Source: Botryllus schlosseri (Eukaryota > Chordata > Ascidiacea > Stolidobranchia > Styelidae). From it: a DNA stretch of 29,762 bases. Made by a program: the position numbers and the translations under genes. The notes beneath the pieces are model-generated. The model did not search any database and was not told the origin of the DNA. It saw nothing but the letters and a program-made list of their open reading frames with translations. Below, one piece after another: positions 11,301-20,643 of the stretch; positions within the stretch are counted from its first letter, which is position 1; every line of letters starts with the position of its first letter. The stretch covers positions 1 through 29,762 of the forward strand of contig ATSW01015356.1 of assembly GCA_000444245.1 (NCBI GenBank), in the 5' to 3' direction.

Positions 11301-14300
11301 GGCATCCCGCTTTAAAACATCAGGCACAACTATACAATGGATCAGGATGACCGATCCGCTGTGGCAACATCATATTAGCGTGGCGTGGCGCAACATAACA
11401 TACTATACTATCTTAAGTTCTTTCAATGGTTGGTTGAAGATCTGATAAACTCTACAAATTTCACGTTCAAACTCGACAACAAATCCACTCCGGCATTCCC
11501 ATTTCCGCCATCGCAAGTAAAACAGGATATTAGGTAGCTCTGGAGGCATATAAAACGACCAAGCACTACTTGATGACCATGCTTCTTCTAGCTCGTGCCA
11601 ATAAATAAGCAATAACCTTCACTTTTCTCGTAAAAGCAACACGAGACAGAAACACTCTACCAGAAGTCCACACCTACCACTTCAATCGCAGAACAAAATA
11701 CCGTTTTTTTTTGAAATGTAGGGAACCACTCGTTCTTCTCCATTCGATTAATTGGCATGATCAAATATATTCTTTGCTTAGCTTACATGTCAAACTCATG
11801 ATATTAGGTATCTGTCGACGCCTGTCATGTATGCTGAAGTAGTACGTTCTTGAGAATGAGAATTCCCCACATAATATTTATTCTTACCGTTCTGTGGACG
11901 ACTCGGAGTTATAATCCGAGCCAATATGTAATATTTGTCACAATTATGAAATGAAGATTTTCGTATTATCGCATTTCGTATTGGTTTACTTCACGCTCAG
12001 TATTAGCATAATAGTGTGGTAATGCTAATTTTTCAGCGGTAAGCGTTCGTCTGGTGTATTTGAATGCCTTTCCCGCTAAATACGCCGCTAATCGCCTGAC
12101 AGCGGTGACACCGAGCTAGCTTTGAGCGGATATCTCGGAAGTAATACGCCCACCGCGAGGTCTGTGTAAACAGGGAAAATTCTCAAGGGGGATTCGGAAC
12201 GAATATATTTCGTAACTCCGCTCTGACTTCTGAAAAGACAGCGTTGTGACTAAGATATCCAACCGAAATCGTTGGTGACGTAAATTACACGGTTCAATTT
12301 AAGGCGGCTGGCAGCGTAGGATATCTCGACACTCCTGGGCTGTCGCGTAGGCGCACAAGCGCGATACGTGAATCACAAAAGAGCCGTTTCCGCGTTTGTT
12401 GCGAGCGTGAGAAATCTTTACTTGCGTTCTGGTGGCGAGGCTACGGTGACTTGCTGCGTGCCCACGTTTCCTGTCAACGCGAATCGGTTGTATTTGTCAT
12501 CGATATGCCTTTCTCCGTTTGTTTGGAACTACGGTACGGTGACCGTGTCGGCGTTACAGACACGGTGTCTTGTCGACCTTATAGGCTTTCACCAACGGCT
12601 CTCTTGCACGAGAACGGTAGCAACGGATGCTTGGTCTTTGATATGAAAGTCCGCGAGAAAATATTTTCATGAGTTCTGCTGAGTAGGAACGCGGAAGCAT
12701 ATAGTTCCAAAGCGCGTGTGCTGATGTGTGCTGTGAATCCATGGTTAAAAAATATGAGTATTTACCACATAAGCACCATTGCGTAGGGTGCAAATCCGGC
12801 CATTAGCACTTTCTGGTACCAATCCACTGGGGAGAACCAGTCAAATACGCTGATCCCTGTAGCAATTTATGCCAGGGGTGTTGTGATGTTTACGTGTGTT
12901 ACCTTATCGCTGTCCTACACAAACAGAAGCCACTTTACCACTGGGATATATATCTATAAGAATCGGCGTAGGCCTATTGGTCTCGTTTTCGCCCATTCTG
13001 ATTGGTGAATGAGTAATTTGGTACCAGCAAGGGTGTATGACATGATTACCACTCTACGACATGTTGGAAATCTGTGGAATACACTTTTTTCAACTCGTGT
13101 GTTAACAGCGTGTCGGAATTCTTATGCCATGCGCAAGAATAACGATAAATCGTCAATTTCTTCCAGATCCAAGACGAACTGAAGCAACACGATATCCAAG
13201 TGTTTCCGAACGTAGAACACGAAGACACCGACGAAGACGAAGCACAAGAAAACGAGCTGCTGAGGGTACGTGTAGAGATAGACAATCAATTCAACGCGCT
13301 CCTTGTCATCAGCTAGCGGGTTTTGTTTCAGAGCAAAATGCCGTTCGCCGTGGTCGGCGCCACCAACTCTTACACGGTCGGCGGAAAAACGGTGTTGGGA
13401 AGAAAAACGAACTTCGGTTTGATAGAGGTCGAAAACGAGAAACACTGCGAGTTTGCTCTTTTGCGTAACATGATTATAAGGTGGGTTGGCCGAATGTCTG
13501 CGCAATGTCGGGTGATAATGAATTTGGCATTTTGAACCTAGTTTGGTAATAATAACAATAAAATTACACTTGCACTCGTAAATCACAATAATTTCTGTAA
13601 TTACGATTCTTCATTTTCAATCGTCTTTACCTCTGTAGGTGGGGCTATTGCCTATTCTTCATCTACCGCAATTCTGTAATCTGAATTCTTCATGTATTGC
13701 ACAGGAATAACAATTTGACTTCATAATTGAAACTTTTAAAGTTCACTTCAATCTCGGCAGGTGGCTCCCCGAATTATTGTGTATTTATCAGTTTTACTGG
13801 GAATAAATAATATTAATAATATTGTAGTGATAATGTAATAATGTATAGAGCGCACTATATAGCAATATATCATTCCTACTCAAGGGCTATGTACGCAAGG
13901 CCACGTAAAAACAGAAGTATACGGATATGTATAGTTGTAAGGGAAGAGCAACTACTATTTTAGTAGGAATTAGTGCGGAGCGGATCGACAAGTTATCTGG
14001 CCCCATTACGATCATGTTTGTTAAAGCTCTGGTTCGGATTCTAGAAATCACCTTGATCCGGTCCGAACTCACAGATGGTATTGAATATTGATTGAAACAA
14101 TGCAAACAGGGCATTAAAAACTCGAAGATCAAACCCGACCCTTATCTGAAGTAATCATGTCTACTTGGACTTATATGGTTTATTTCCATGAACATTTCAC
14201 TTTGACTATTGATTCGAGGGTCGAAGATGGTAAGGCTATCATATTCTTACAAAAAGGACTGATCCGGCTCTGATCCGACTCCGGCCGTATCAGAAAAATT

Positions 14301-15078
14301 ACTGATCCTGCTCCGGTCAAAAATGAGAAAATCCGACTGGATATCCAACTCCGCCCTAGCAGAAATGCACGACTCTCTTACGCTTGAAAATATCTGATAA
14401 ACTGTTCGTACGTGCCATGTACTTGGTGGTCTGCAGTTGCTCTCGGTAACGAATCACTTATTCGAAGTATCTGACGTACGTTTTGCCTATTTGCACTCCA
14501 TCTACCCAAGTGGGTATGATGTTACACTACGTATGCTAATGCTCTTACTTTTTCAGTTTTTTCGGGCAGAACTCGGTCCAAAATGTTTACTTTTTTATTT
14601 GGTGATCTTTCCTCTGACTTGTAATTGAATAGTAATTCATGGCGATACTTTTACTTCAACTTAAGTAGCGACTCCGAATACTTTGACGTCCTCTCGTTAC
14701 AGGACGCATCTGCAAGACCTAAAGGACGTAACGGCGCAAGTCCACTACGAATCGTACCGGCAGCGGCATCTCGAAACCATAAAAAACAATCCCAACCACA
14801 ACTCGGACGGCACGGTCATCGATATGGTCACCCCCACCCCTTCCCCGGTGGGAAGTTTCCGCTCCCAGAAGTCCTCCTCGTCCCGGTCCAGCCCTCTGGC
14901 GTCCGCCAACAGCACCCCGAAAATGAGCAATCACAACCAGGCCAACAACAACGCGCTGTCAGCGCAGCGCAAGTTACAGGACCAAAACGCAAACCCGGTG
15001 TCGCAGGCCAAAGTCAAGGCGGCCATGCTGATGCAGAAGAACGGCGGCCCGCGCCACGTGGCTGAAAGCAAGATATAA
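5249..15078 (+). CDS. Septin, SEPT3/SEPT9-like group, C-terminal part in four exons
   Basis: Septins are GTP-binding cytoskeletal proteins that assemble into hetero-oligomeric filaments at membranes and division sites. Joining 5249-5366, 13167-13265, 13332-13480 and 14703-15078 gives about 246 residues with phase-consistent junctions. Visible in order are [12 protein letters not shown], the G4 motif AKAD, an acidic segment, PFAVVG, the septin unique element with GRKT and IEVEN, then HCEFALLR and [13 protein letters not shown] and HCEFALLR favour the SEPT3/9/12 group over SEPT2, SEPT6 or SEPT7. The tail is low-complexity (Ser, Asn, Gln, Pro) with no coiled coil, again as in that group. The P-loop, switch and DTPG exons are missing and should lie upstream of the window. 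Septins are usually 350-450 residues, so some 150-200 residues are unseen. The subgroup is an inference from short motifs. Confidence 0.93.
5367..13166 (+). other. 7.8-kb septin intron
   Basis: Bounded by GTGAGT and TTCTTCCAG. Many short reading frames occur on both strands, but none shows a recognisable domain or reads as a continuous gene. Apart from small inverted repeats (such as 9045-9069), a doubled ATACATATATGCC near 9905-9931 and a triple GGTCACT-like run near 10856, I see no transposon ends. This contrasts with the dense transposons in the rest of the window. Confidence 0.75.
9045..9069. repeat. Short perfect inverted repeat
   Basis: TTTACACCC (9045-9053) and GGGTGTAAA (9061-9069) are separated by 7 bases and could form a 9-bp hairpin. 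A related TTTACACC lies at about 8990. No function is assignable. Confidence 0.5.
13167..13265 (+). CDS. Septin exon, acidic segment after G4
   Basis: The acceptor CTTCCAG ends at 13166 and the donor GTACGT starts at 13266; the exon is 33 codons in phase 0. It reads [14 protein letters not shown], then a run rich in Glu and Asp, ending ENELLR. The spacing from FKRV to DELKQH matches the FKKRILDEIEEH-type segment of other septins exactly, which fixes the junction. Confidence 0.9.
13332..13480 (+). CDS. Septin exon with the septin unique element
   Basis: The acceptor GTTTCAG ends at 13331. The exon ends in ATAAG before the donor GTGGGT at 13481, splitting an Arg codon (AG|G) completed by the next exon. 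It has PFAVVG near the start, then [19 protein letters not shown] and [13 protein letters not shown]. The position after TN that is Trp in most septins (GRxxxWG) is Phe here. The intron before this exon is only 66 bp. Confidence 0.93.
13481..14702 (+). other. Last septin intron, carrying a small transposon
   Basis: Runs from donor GTGGGT to acceptor CTCGTTACAG. It is AT-rich at its start, with runs of AATAAT near 13800-13850, and holds the element at 13971-14358. Nothing else is recognisable. Confidence 0.8.
13971..14358. mobile_element. Small non-autonomous hAT-type element (388 bp)
   Basis: The left end TAGTGCGGAGCGGAT and the reverse complement of the right end, TAGGGCGGAGTTGGAT, match at most positions. 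The flanks GTAGGAAT (13963-13970) and GCAGAAAT (14359-14366) match at 6 of 8 bases, and both differences are transitions, consistent with an aged 8-bp duplication. Inside are repeated GATCCG/CGGATC and CTCCG motifs near both ends. There is no coding. Confidence 0.55.
14703..15078 (+). CDS. Septin terminal exon with low-complexity tail
   Basis: The acceptor GTTACAG ends at 14702. The first base completes the split Arg codon, followed by 124 residues and TAA at 15076-15078. It starts [23 protein letters not shown], the end of the septin unique element, then about 95 residues rich in Ser, Asn, Gln and Pro (TPTPSP, SSSSRSS) that end [11 protein letters not shown]...ESKI. There are no heptad repeats. 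This exon is more GC-rich than its surroundings. Two other frames are also open through it, but only this one continues the septin fold. Confidence 0.93.
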
Positions 15079-15092
15079 CGGCCCGCGGGCCG
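15079..15092. repeat. 14-bp GC palindrome directly after the septin stop codon
   Basis: CGGCCCGCGGGCCG is a perfect palindrome starting at the base after TAA. In RNA it could form a short, very stable hairpin in the first bases of the 3' UTR. It may be chance in a GC-rich exon. Confidence 0.5.
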
Positions 15093-15478
15093 GTCGGAAA
15101 GAGCAAAGCTGGTCCGCTATGCCAAGCGGCGTCGCCTCACCGCGACTCGAAACTCTACGTGGCGTGCTTATACGTGTAAAAACAGCCACTTATATTCCGA
15201 ATTTTACTACTCTCTTTGTTCGTTTACTCTGCCGCATATGTCGAAAGCAATCAACATCCTCGTTTCACTATTCCTTTTTAAAAACTGTAACTCGCGCGTT
15301 CGGAACAGGCTCTAGGCCACCAGAGCGATCAAAATGTTCAATTGCCTCTTCGCGTCGCCCATGTTTTTGTCGGTACGTGGACATCTGAGCATACAACACT
15401 TGTACATGCTACACTTACGCTTGCGTCCCCTACGCATGCGGAAATTGAGCATGTTGGTTATCGTTGGGGATAGATTTA

Positions 15479-15504
15479 GGGGTGGGTCAGTGTTGGGGTT
15501 GGGG
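15479..15504 (+). repeat. G-rich run, G-quadruplex candidate
   Basis: Four runs of at least three G lie within 26 bases (GGGG, GGG, GGGG, GGGG), followed by GGTTCGG and CGGGTT. The pattern resembles a degraded TTGGGG/TTAGGG-type repeat. The longest loop is 8 bases, so folding is only possible, not assured. Confidence 0.4.
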
Positions 15505-15570
15505 TTCGGTTTCGGGTTATGAAGTCGGACGCTCAAATGTCGGGCAACGGGTTGTGTCTGTACGCCGTAC

Positions 15571-15645
15571 CAAATTGGGGCGGAAAGCGCCAATACACCT
15601 CGAAATATTTTATTTGATGAAATAATTCCGCCCACTGCCCAATTT
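15571..15645. repeat. Imperfect inverted repeat, possible MITE remnant
   Basis: CAAATTGGGGCGGAA (15571-15585) pairs with the reverse complement of 15627-15645 apart from a 4-base gap. The inner part (AAATATTTTATTTGATGAAATAA) is also partly self-complementary. There is no clear target duplication. Confidence 0.35.
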
Positions 15646-17273
15646 GTCATCCCGAGCATGCCCGCGTTTGTCTGATTTTATCCAAGCCCAACTGGGTCAC
15701 GACATGGTATTGTTGGAACTTACTGCACCGTTCAAGGCGAGTTTGCTCCATAAATCGGAGCTGACTCGGGAAATTGTCGATTCTGGATTTACCAAACTAT
15801 TTCTAGACTTACGATTATGTCCCGATCACTCCAAATATGGTTACGAAGGGAAAGAACATTGCTATGTCAAAATCGGGAGATGTCATATCTCACACTCCCC
15901 ACACATCAGGCAAATGCCGCGCTGGCTTCATGCCTCCCGCTAGTTTCGGTCGGGCACCGCCTTATTTGTTAGTCGTGAAAAACATTATGATATGTATGAT
16001 TTTTACGTTGGTACGTTCTCACTATAAAAAATCTGTCCGTTACTGTGCGCCCCGCATGCTAAATGCAGATACGTGGACGTCGCGTGTAATCTCGTGGAGG
16101 CCCATAGTACGAAGTATTGTTGCTGAGCAGGGAGCATTCTGAATAATCTAATTTGGGCCTATATAGGACAAGTCGAATTTTCGTCGTCCACACGCGTGAA
16201 GAACTGCCATCTGGTTCCCTCCCGCTGTGAATCGGAGGCGTTTTGAAGCAGATCCTGCGAATTCAGTCAAATCATCTCTTGGATATTGGCGAAACTTCCT
16301 GGTAGCCTGTTTTACAGTTCTAGCGAGCGGCTGAACGACTTGATAAGACAATACTTGCGCATCGCGTTTGTTTCTAGCAATGCTTCTACATGTGCATTCG
16401 TCGAAAAAGTAAACGAAATGAAGCACTGATTCTGATATATTCTATGGCCATCGCTATAATATTCATCCTAAGCAGAAGTATTTGGGGACGGTCCTGTAAT
16501 TGATAGAAGAAATCTGGCATTAATATGTAATTGCAGACTGGCGAAACCGACGACTGGCATATCCGAGATAATGAGGTTCTGCAGAGTGATGTGCATGTCC
16601 GTTATGCATTTGTATTGGTCATTGAATTAGCAGATAATGTACACAGTTCTTTTCACCATTAGGTGTTATTGGCTCCATTTTCATATTCATGCAATGTGTA
16701 TAATAGTTGACGATAACGAGCATGCTGAAAGCCTAAATTTTGTCCAAGTTGTCCGACTATACCATCTCGTTGCGATACCAGTGCTACTTGTTATTATCAT
16801 TCGCCTACTCAGATTTTGAAGAAGTTTTCAGATAAAAAGTGATCTCTTTCTATATAAATGCAACCGATAGTTCATCACAAAGTACTCAAAACCGTGAGTT
16901 GTGACATCGTCGACATTTTGTCTTTTGTGGTTCGTTTTTGGATTGCCAATAGAAGTCCATCATCTTTTCAGTTCCGATAGCCTGAGTGAGTCGTTCAATA
17001 CAAACCGACAGATCTGAGCTTGCCTGGCATTCGGCATCGTATAGGGATGCTGCAATTTAGTCGTGATGAGGTGTTGGCCCTGTGTATGCGTTGTGCGGAA
17101 TACAATAGACGTGACTAAACGTGGAGCCTTACCAGTTACCATACGGGGTTCTGCGGATACGATTTTCCGTCTCGGCATTGAATATGAAACCGCTGCACTG
17201 AAGAACCTCACCTTTCCGGGAAAAGTAGGAGATTGAAGAATTATTCCTAACGCAAGTAACATTTGAACATTTG

Positions 17274-17980
17274 TGAGACAGACAGACATTTTATTGCTTC
17301 GTCAAACAAAAAAAGTTGACTGGAGGTGACGATATGGCCTATAAAGGCCTTGTTACTCGTCACCTCCATGGCAGTGAAATAATCAAGTGCACTCATCCCA
17401 ATAAATATAACAGTGGACAGTCTGCAACATGAAAGAAAATAATAATCACAAATAGAAGACAATAATACACACAAATATATAACAAAGACAGTAGCCATGG
17501 CAACATACTAGGTAAAGCAATATGAAGTCAATAAATAGATGTATAATTTATAAATCAACGGGTACTAGATAGTAGATACTCTCATTTCTGGTTATAATTT
17601 GAAAAAAGGTAATCCTGGTATTGGGTTTTAAATTCATGCTGAGGTAGCTCTTTGATACTGTCGGGCACGTCATTCCAAATATTTGGGCCCATATATTCAA
17701 TGGACTGTTGGGTCAGTCTGGAGTTCATACGGTGAACATAAAGATGACCAGATTCCGATGATCTAGTAGAATACCCATGCACAGTGGAAGATTGCTCAAA
17801 CAAGCTATTAAAGTAAGGGGAGATATTACCGTTTGTGAATTTATGCATCAGGTTGGCTATTTCATAATTATACAAATCGGGTAGCTTAAGTATCCTGAGA
17901 GCTAAATAACCAGGAGTAGCAGATGACCTAGAATCTATGCCACATATATTTCTTATGGCTCAGCGACCTTTTGAATTGAG
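17274..17980 (-). mobile_element. LINE 3' part (CR1/L2/jockey-like) with reverse transcriptase C-terminus and (TGTC)n tail
   Basis: The - strand codes from about 17970 down to a stop at 17582. Visible are RNICGIDSRSSATPGYLALR, then YNYEIANLMHKF, HGYSTRSS and GPNIWNDVPDSIKELP. This is the typical C-terminal end of CR1/L2/jockey-group LINE polyproteins, downstream of the catalytic reverse transcriptase domain, which is missing. One in-frame stop precedes RNICG. The 3' UTR (17581-17289) holds a strong hairpin (17322-17367), then GACGAA, AATAAA (17295-17290) and TGTC units (17288-17274). The copy is 5'-truncated or cut off by the hAT insertion whose duplication starts at 17982. Confidence 0.85.
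17322..17367 (-). other. LINE 3' UTR stem-loop
   Basis: GGAGGTGACGA (17322-17332) pairs perfectly with TCGTCACCTCC (17357-17367). An inner GGCC-TATAAA-GGCC hairpin (17336-17349) sits in the loop. In studied L2-type LINEs a 3' stem-loop is what the reverse transcriptase recognises; that role here is an inference from position, about 35 bases before the tail. Confidence 0.75.
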
Positions 17981-17989
17981 AGTTATATA

Positions 17990-18104
17990 CAGGCCGTGTT
18001 ATTTTTGGCATTTCAGGAGCCAGATGCCAAAACTGCCAAAAATAAAAATTTGAAAATGCCAAAAATAAGCAATTTTTGGCATATGCCAAAAATAACACGG
18101 CCTG
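17990..18104. repeat. 115-bp compact unit bounded by both hAT termini
   Basis: The unit starts CAGGCCGTGTTATTTTTGGC and ends with the exact inverted terminus at 18104, so it is itself a complete mini-element. Its right ~80 bp (18022-18104) repeats in direct orientation at 19258-19349, the true right end, apart from an extra AGTTTTGGC there and a few substitutions. The bases after 18104 (CCAGATAG) do not match the left duplication GTTATATA, so it is not a separately inserted copy with its own duplication. Confidence 0.8.
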
Positions 18105-18821
18105 CCAGATAGTGTATTTCGTTCATGGTGTTGTGATAACAGGACCGCGTTGCAAGCGAGAAGAGCGTTTGTGAAAGGCAGGTTTCTTAATCTGGGTCCA
18201 GCCCACCCATCAGAGGTGAAAGCATGGTGTCCTAAATGGTGTGGGCACAGCGAGATCGAACGGTTGACTGCATTTGGTTTACGTCATACTTTCCATTTGT
18301 CCAAAGGCAATTTTACGACCATTTTTGACCGGCTTGTCGAGCGCTAAATTTGATAAAACGGGTATCAATGAGAAGCTGCCGCAGTACTAATTATTAAAAT
18401 ATAAACTATATTCTGCTCATGGAACTGGAACCCCAAAATCAACCACGATTTTTGCATCGTGATCGAGTTGAACATTGTGACGCAACAAAGTGTTTGGCTA
18501 TTTCTGAGCTGCATAGTCTCGTTTTGCCAGACAGTCTGGTTGCGTCAATGTTCTGAAACAAGCTAACCTTCCCAGGACTCTTCCATGCGAGTAGGTAATA
18601 TTAAAGCCACCTGAAGTGAAAAAAGTCCACCGAAAATATATCGGTAGACTGAAGGAGAAATGATAGTCATGCTACTAAATAGAATATGTTGAGAGACAAC
18701 ACAGGAAACTCCTGGAAAAGGATCGGGAAGAAAATTCTTTCCGCGATGAGATCGATGGCACTGGCGAAGTGATCGCTTTTCATGATGCATAGATGCCGGT
18801 TCGGCCCTCCAAAGATTTTGA

Positions 18822-18975
18822 AGCTCTGAAAACCTTTTGTGGATGACTGCTGGCAACATTCTTTCCCTCAACGGCTACTGTTGAAGCCGATATTTCTCAG
18901 ATTCGCTGGGCGAGAAATGAATTTAGGAGAAACTTAGCTGACCTGAGTTTGGAAGCACTGTTACAGTGCAAATGA
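18822..18975 (+). pseudogene. hAT transposase C-terminal dimerisation domain, decayed
   Basis: After a frame slip near 18848, the + frame reads LATFFPSTATVEADISQ, IRWARNEFRRNL, ADLSLEALLQCK and stops at 18975. The FPST-TVEADxS and DLSLEALL pattern is the conserved dimerisation motif at the C-terminus of hAT transposases. The preceding EALKTF fits the family in another frame. The N-terminal zinc finger and catalytic DDE parts are not recognisable between 18105 and 18820. Confidence 0.8.
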
Positions 18976-19357
18976 TTTCAGGCTATTCAACAGCTGTAAC
19001 AATCAGCTGTTGAGCGTGTTTGTTAGGCTTTTCTTTCTTTTTTTTTTGCTTATAGGCACCGATTCCGATGGATACTACATTGTGTAGTTTCGTTTGATAT
19101 CATTAACCTATGAAATCGTTAGGTTTTTTCTTCTTATTATTGTTTGTTGGCACTGATTATACGTGGATGTTGCACATTTTGTGGTGTCTTTTGACAAACT
19201 AGCCCAAATAAAGCGTTTTTGTGAGTAATTCGAGGCTGGAACTATCTATTTGGAGGACGATGCCAAAACTGCCAAAAATAAAAATCGAAAAATGCCAAAA
19301 ATAAGTTATTTTTGGCAGTTTTGGCATATGCCAAAAATAACACGGCCTGGTTATATA

Positions 19358-19793
19358 TCAGTGTCACCGCAGATAATTTGGTATGTTACCACGGGCTGTG
19401 CAACCTGCTCCTGCGGACCGTCATTTCGGCTCATAAATATTATTATTCGTGTGACCCATCAACATGACTTAGCGATGTACAATTTACGCTCCCTGCCTTT
19501 TCAAAGTCATCATCTCCTCCAGCTCTACCACTAACTTTGATCGCGTGGGCGGAGAGAGCATAAAATCTGATAGTGATATACGTAAAAACCTATAACATTG
19601 ACAGAATTCATTCGCAAAACAGATTCACATAGAAACCAGATGCATAAAGTAAGCCCACCAGAAGTTATCCATCGATCACCCTATGGTGGACCCCAGACGA
19701 TGTTTTTTGGGGCGGGTGTTGGCTTAAAAGTGCTGTTTCGCTTCTATGGTTACAACACACAGCCACATATCTGCGCCAGCCTAACAGTATAGC
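19358..19793. other. Intergenic stretch between two hAT elements
   Basis: No recognisable coding, RNA gene or transposon terminus. It may include the continuation of the interrupted LINE, but I could not follow LINE protein similarity here. Confidence 0.35.
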
Positions 19794-20020
19794 CAGGGTT
19801 GCCATACCGTCCTTATTTCTTGGATTTGTCCTTATTTTGAAGGGCCACGTCTTAGAAAACTCAACTGTCCTTATTTCTAATAAATGTCCTTGTTTTCGAC
19901 TTGCGTCCTTATTTTGTACTATTTTCGACAACTACAGAACTTCGATCGTGTTCCTCTGGTAGCCTATACCTGCGTTGCAACTTGTAATATCTGCAATTGT
20001 GACATTAACCAGGAGGCCAT

Positions 20021-20467
20021 AGGAGAGACCGCCATTTCAACTTATATTGATACCCCAAAACAAAAAGTGTGTGATAATGATTAATTCGAACCAGTCGATG
20101 AGTAATTTTTTCACAAGCGGATCAGCACCGACGACCACAGGCAGCTGCTGCTGATGGTACCTGGGCATATCCCATACTGTCAAACACGAGAAATCATTCC
20201 TCACCAACGATTGCACATCGCAATTGTTCAAAGGAATATTCCTAGGAGAGACCGCCATTTCAACTTATATTGATACCCCAAAACAAAAAAAAAGTGTGTC
20301 ATAATGATTAATGCGAATCAGTCGATGAGTAATTTTTTCACAAGTCGATCAGCACCGACGACCACAGGCAGCTGCTGTTGATGGTACTTGGGCATTCCAT
20401 ACTGTCAAACACCAGAAATCATTCCTCACCAACGATTGCACATCGCAATTGTTCAAAGGAATATTCC
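20021..20467 (+). repeat. Tandem duplication, two copies of ~223 bp
   Basis: Copy 1 spans 20021-20243 and copy 2 spans 20244-20467, both beginning AGGAGAGACCGCCATTTC and ending GGAATATTCC. By eye they are about 94-95% identical, differing by an A-run length change, a 2-base deletion and around ten substitutions. The duplication lies inside the transposase region, so copy 1 no longer leads into downstream coding. Confidence 0.92.
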
Positions 20468-20643
20468 CCGATTCCAACATCGCAAAGAAGTTTGCTTCGG
20501 CCAAGACCAAGACTACAAGCATTATTATCGGAGTTCGTGCTCCATACGCTCAAAATATGATTTTGTCACCCTATGGGGACCCCAAGACCAACGTTCTTTT
20601 ATTGGGGGAGGGGCTGACGAAATGCTGTATCGGCCCTGAGTAA
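20098..20643 (+). pseudogene. hAT transposase fragment, N-terminal half, broken
   Basis: The + frames give MSNFFTSGSAPTTTGS, then (after a one-base slip at TWAY) HTVKHEKSFLTNDCTSQLFK. In copy 2 this continues GIFPDSNIAKKFASAKTKTT, SIIIGVRAPYAQNMIL. The WAYHTVKHxxSF...DCTS...FxDSxIAKKFxxAxTKT pattern is the region between the zinc finger and the first catalytic block in a group of animal hAT transposases. An in-frame TGA, the slip and the 223-bp duplication make it non-functional. The DDE core is not visible beyond 20643. Confidence 0.75.

Larger units (their letters stand above)
15093..17273. other. Septin 3' UTR and intergenic DNA
   Basis: The start must be 3' UTR, but no AATAAA is evident within the next 2 kb on the + strand, so the polyadenylation site is unknown. 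A G-rich run and an imperfect inverted repeat lie at 15479-15645. Short reading frames show no recognisable domain. Confidence 0.5.
17990..19349 (+). mobile_element. hAT transposon, degraded, with perfect 8-bp target duplication
   Basis: The ends are perfect 22-bp inverted repeats beginning CAGGCCGTGTTATTTTTGGC, flanked on both sides by GTTATATA (17982-17989 and 19350-19357). TGCCAAAA/TTTTGGCA motifs cluster at both ends, six in the first 115 bp. A decayed hAT dimerisation domain is encoded on + near the right end (18822-18975). The 1.36-kb length is far below a full hAT element, so it is an internally deleted copy. The left end is unusual because it contains an extra copy of the right end (see 17990-18104). 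Confidence 0.9.
19794..20643 (+). mobile_element. hAT-type element, left end and transposase N-terminal part
   Basis: Begins CAGGGTTGCCATACCGTCC, followed by repeated subterminal TCCTTATTT motifs (about 19810, 19827, 19867 and 19906, plus a TCCTTGTTTT variant). Transposase coding follows. No matching right terminus (GGCAACCCTG) was found downstream, so the element is truncated or interrupted. The 8 bases to the left are AGTATAGC. Confidence 0.7.

Noticed and set aside
13122-13586. 154-codon frame on the - strand over two septin exons
   Set aside because: Antisense shadow of the septin exons; it shows no domain and crosses exon-intron borders.
14625-15065. Second long + frame overlapping the last septin exon (146 codons)
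   Set aside because: It runs in a different frame through the same GC-rich, low-complexity exon, and only the other frame continues the septin fold with matching splice phase.
15312-15659. 115-codon - frame rich in Pro-Asn repeats
   Set aside because: The PNPNPN stretch is just the translation of the G-rich degenerate repeat on the other strand.
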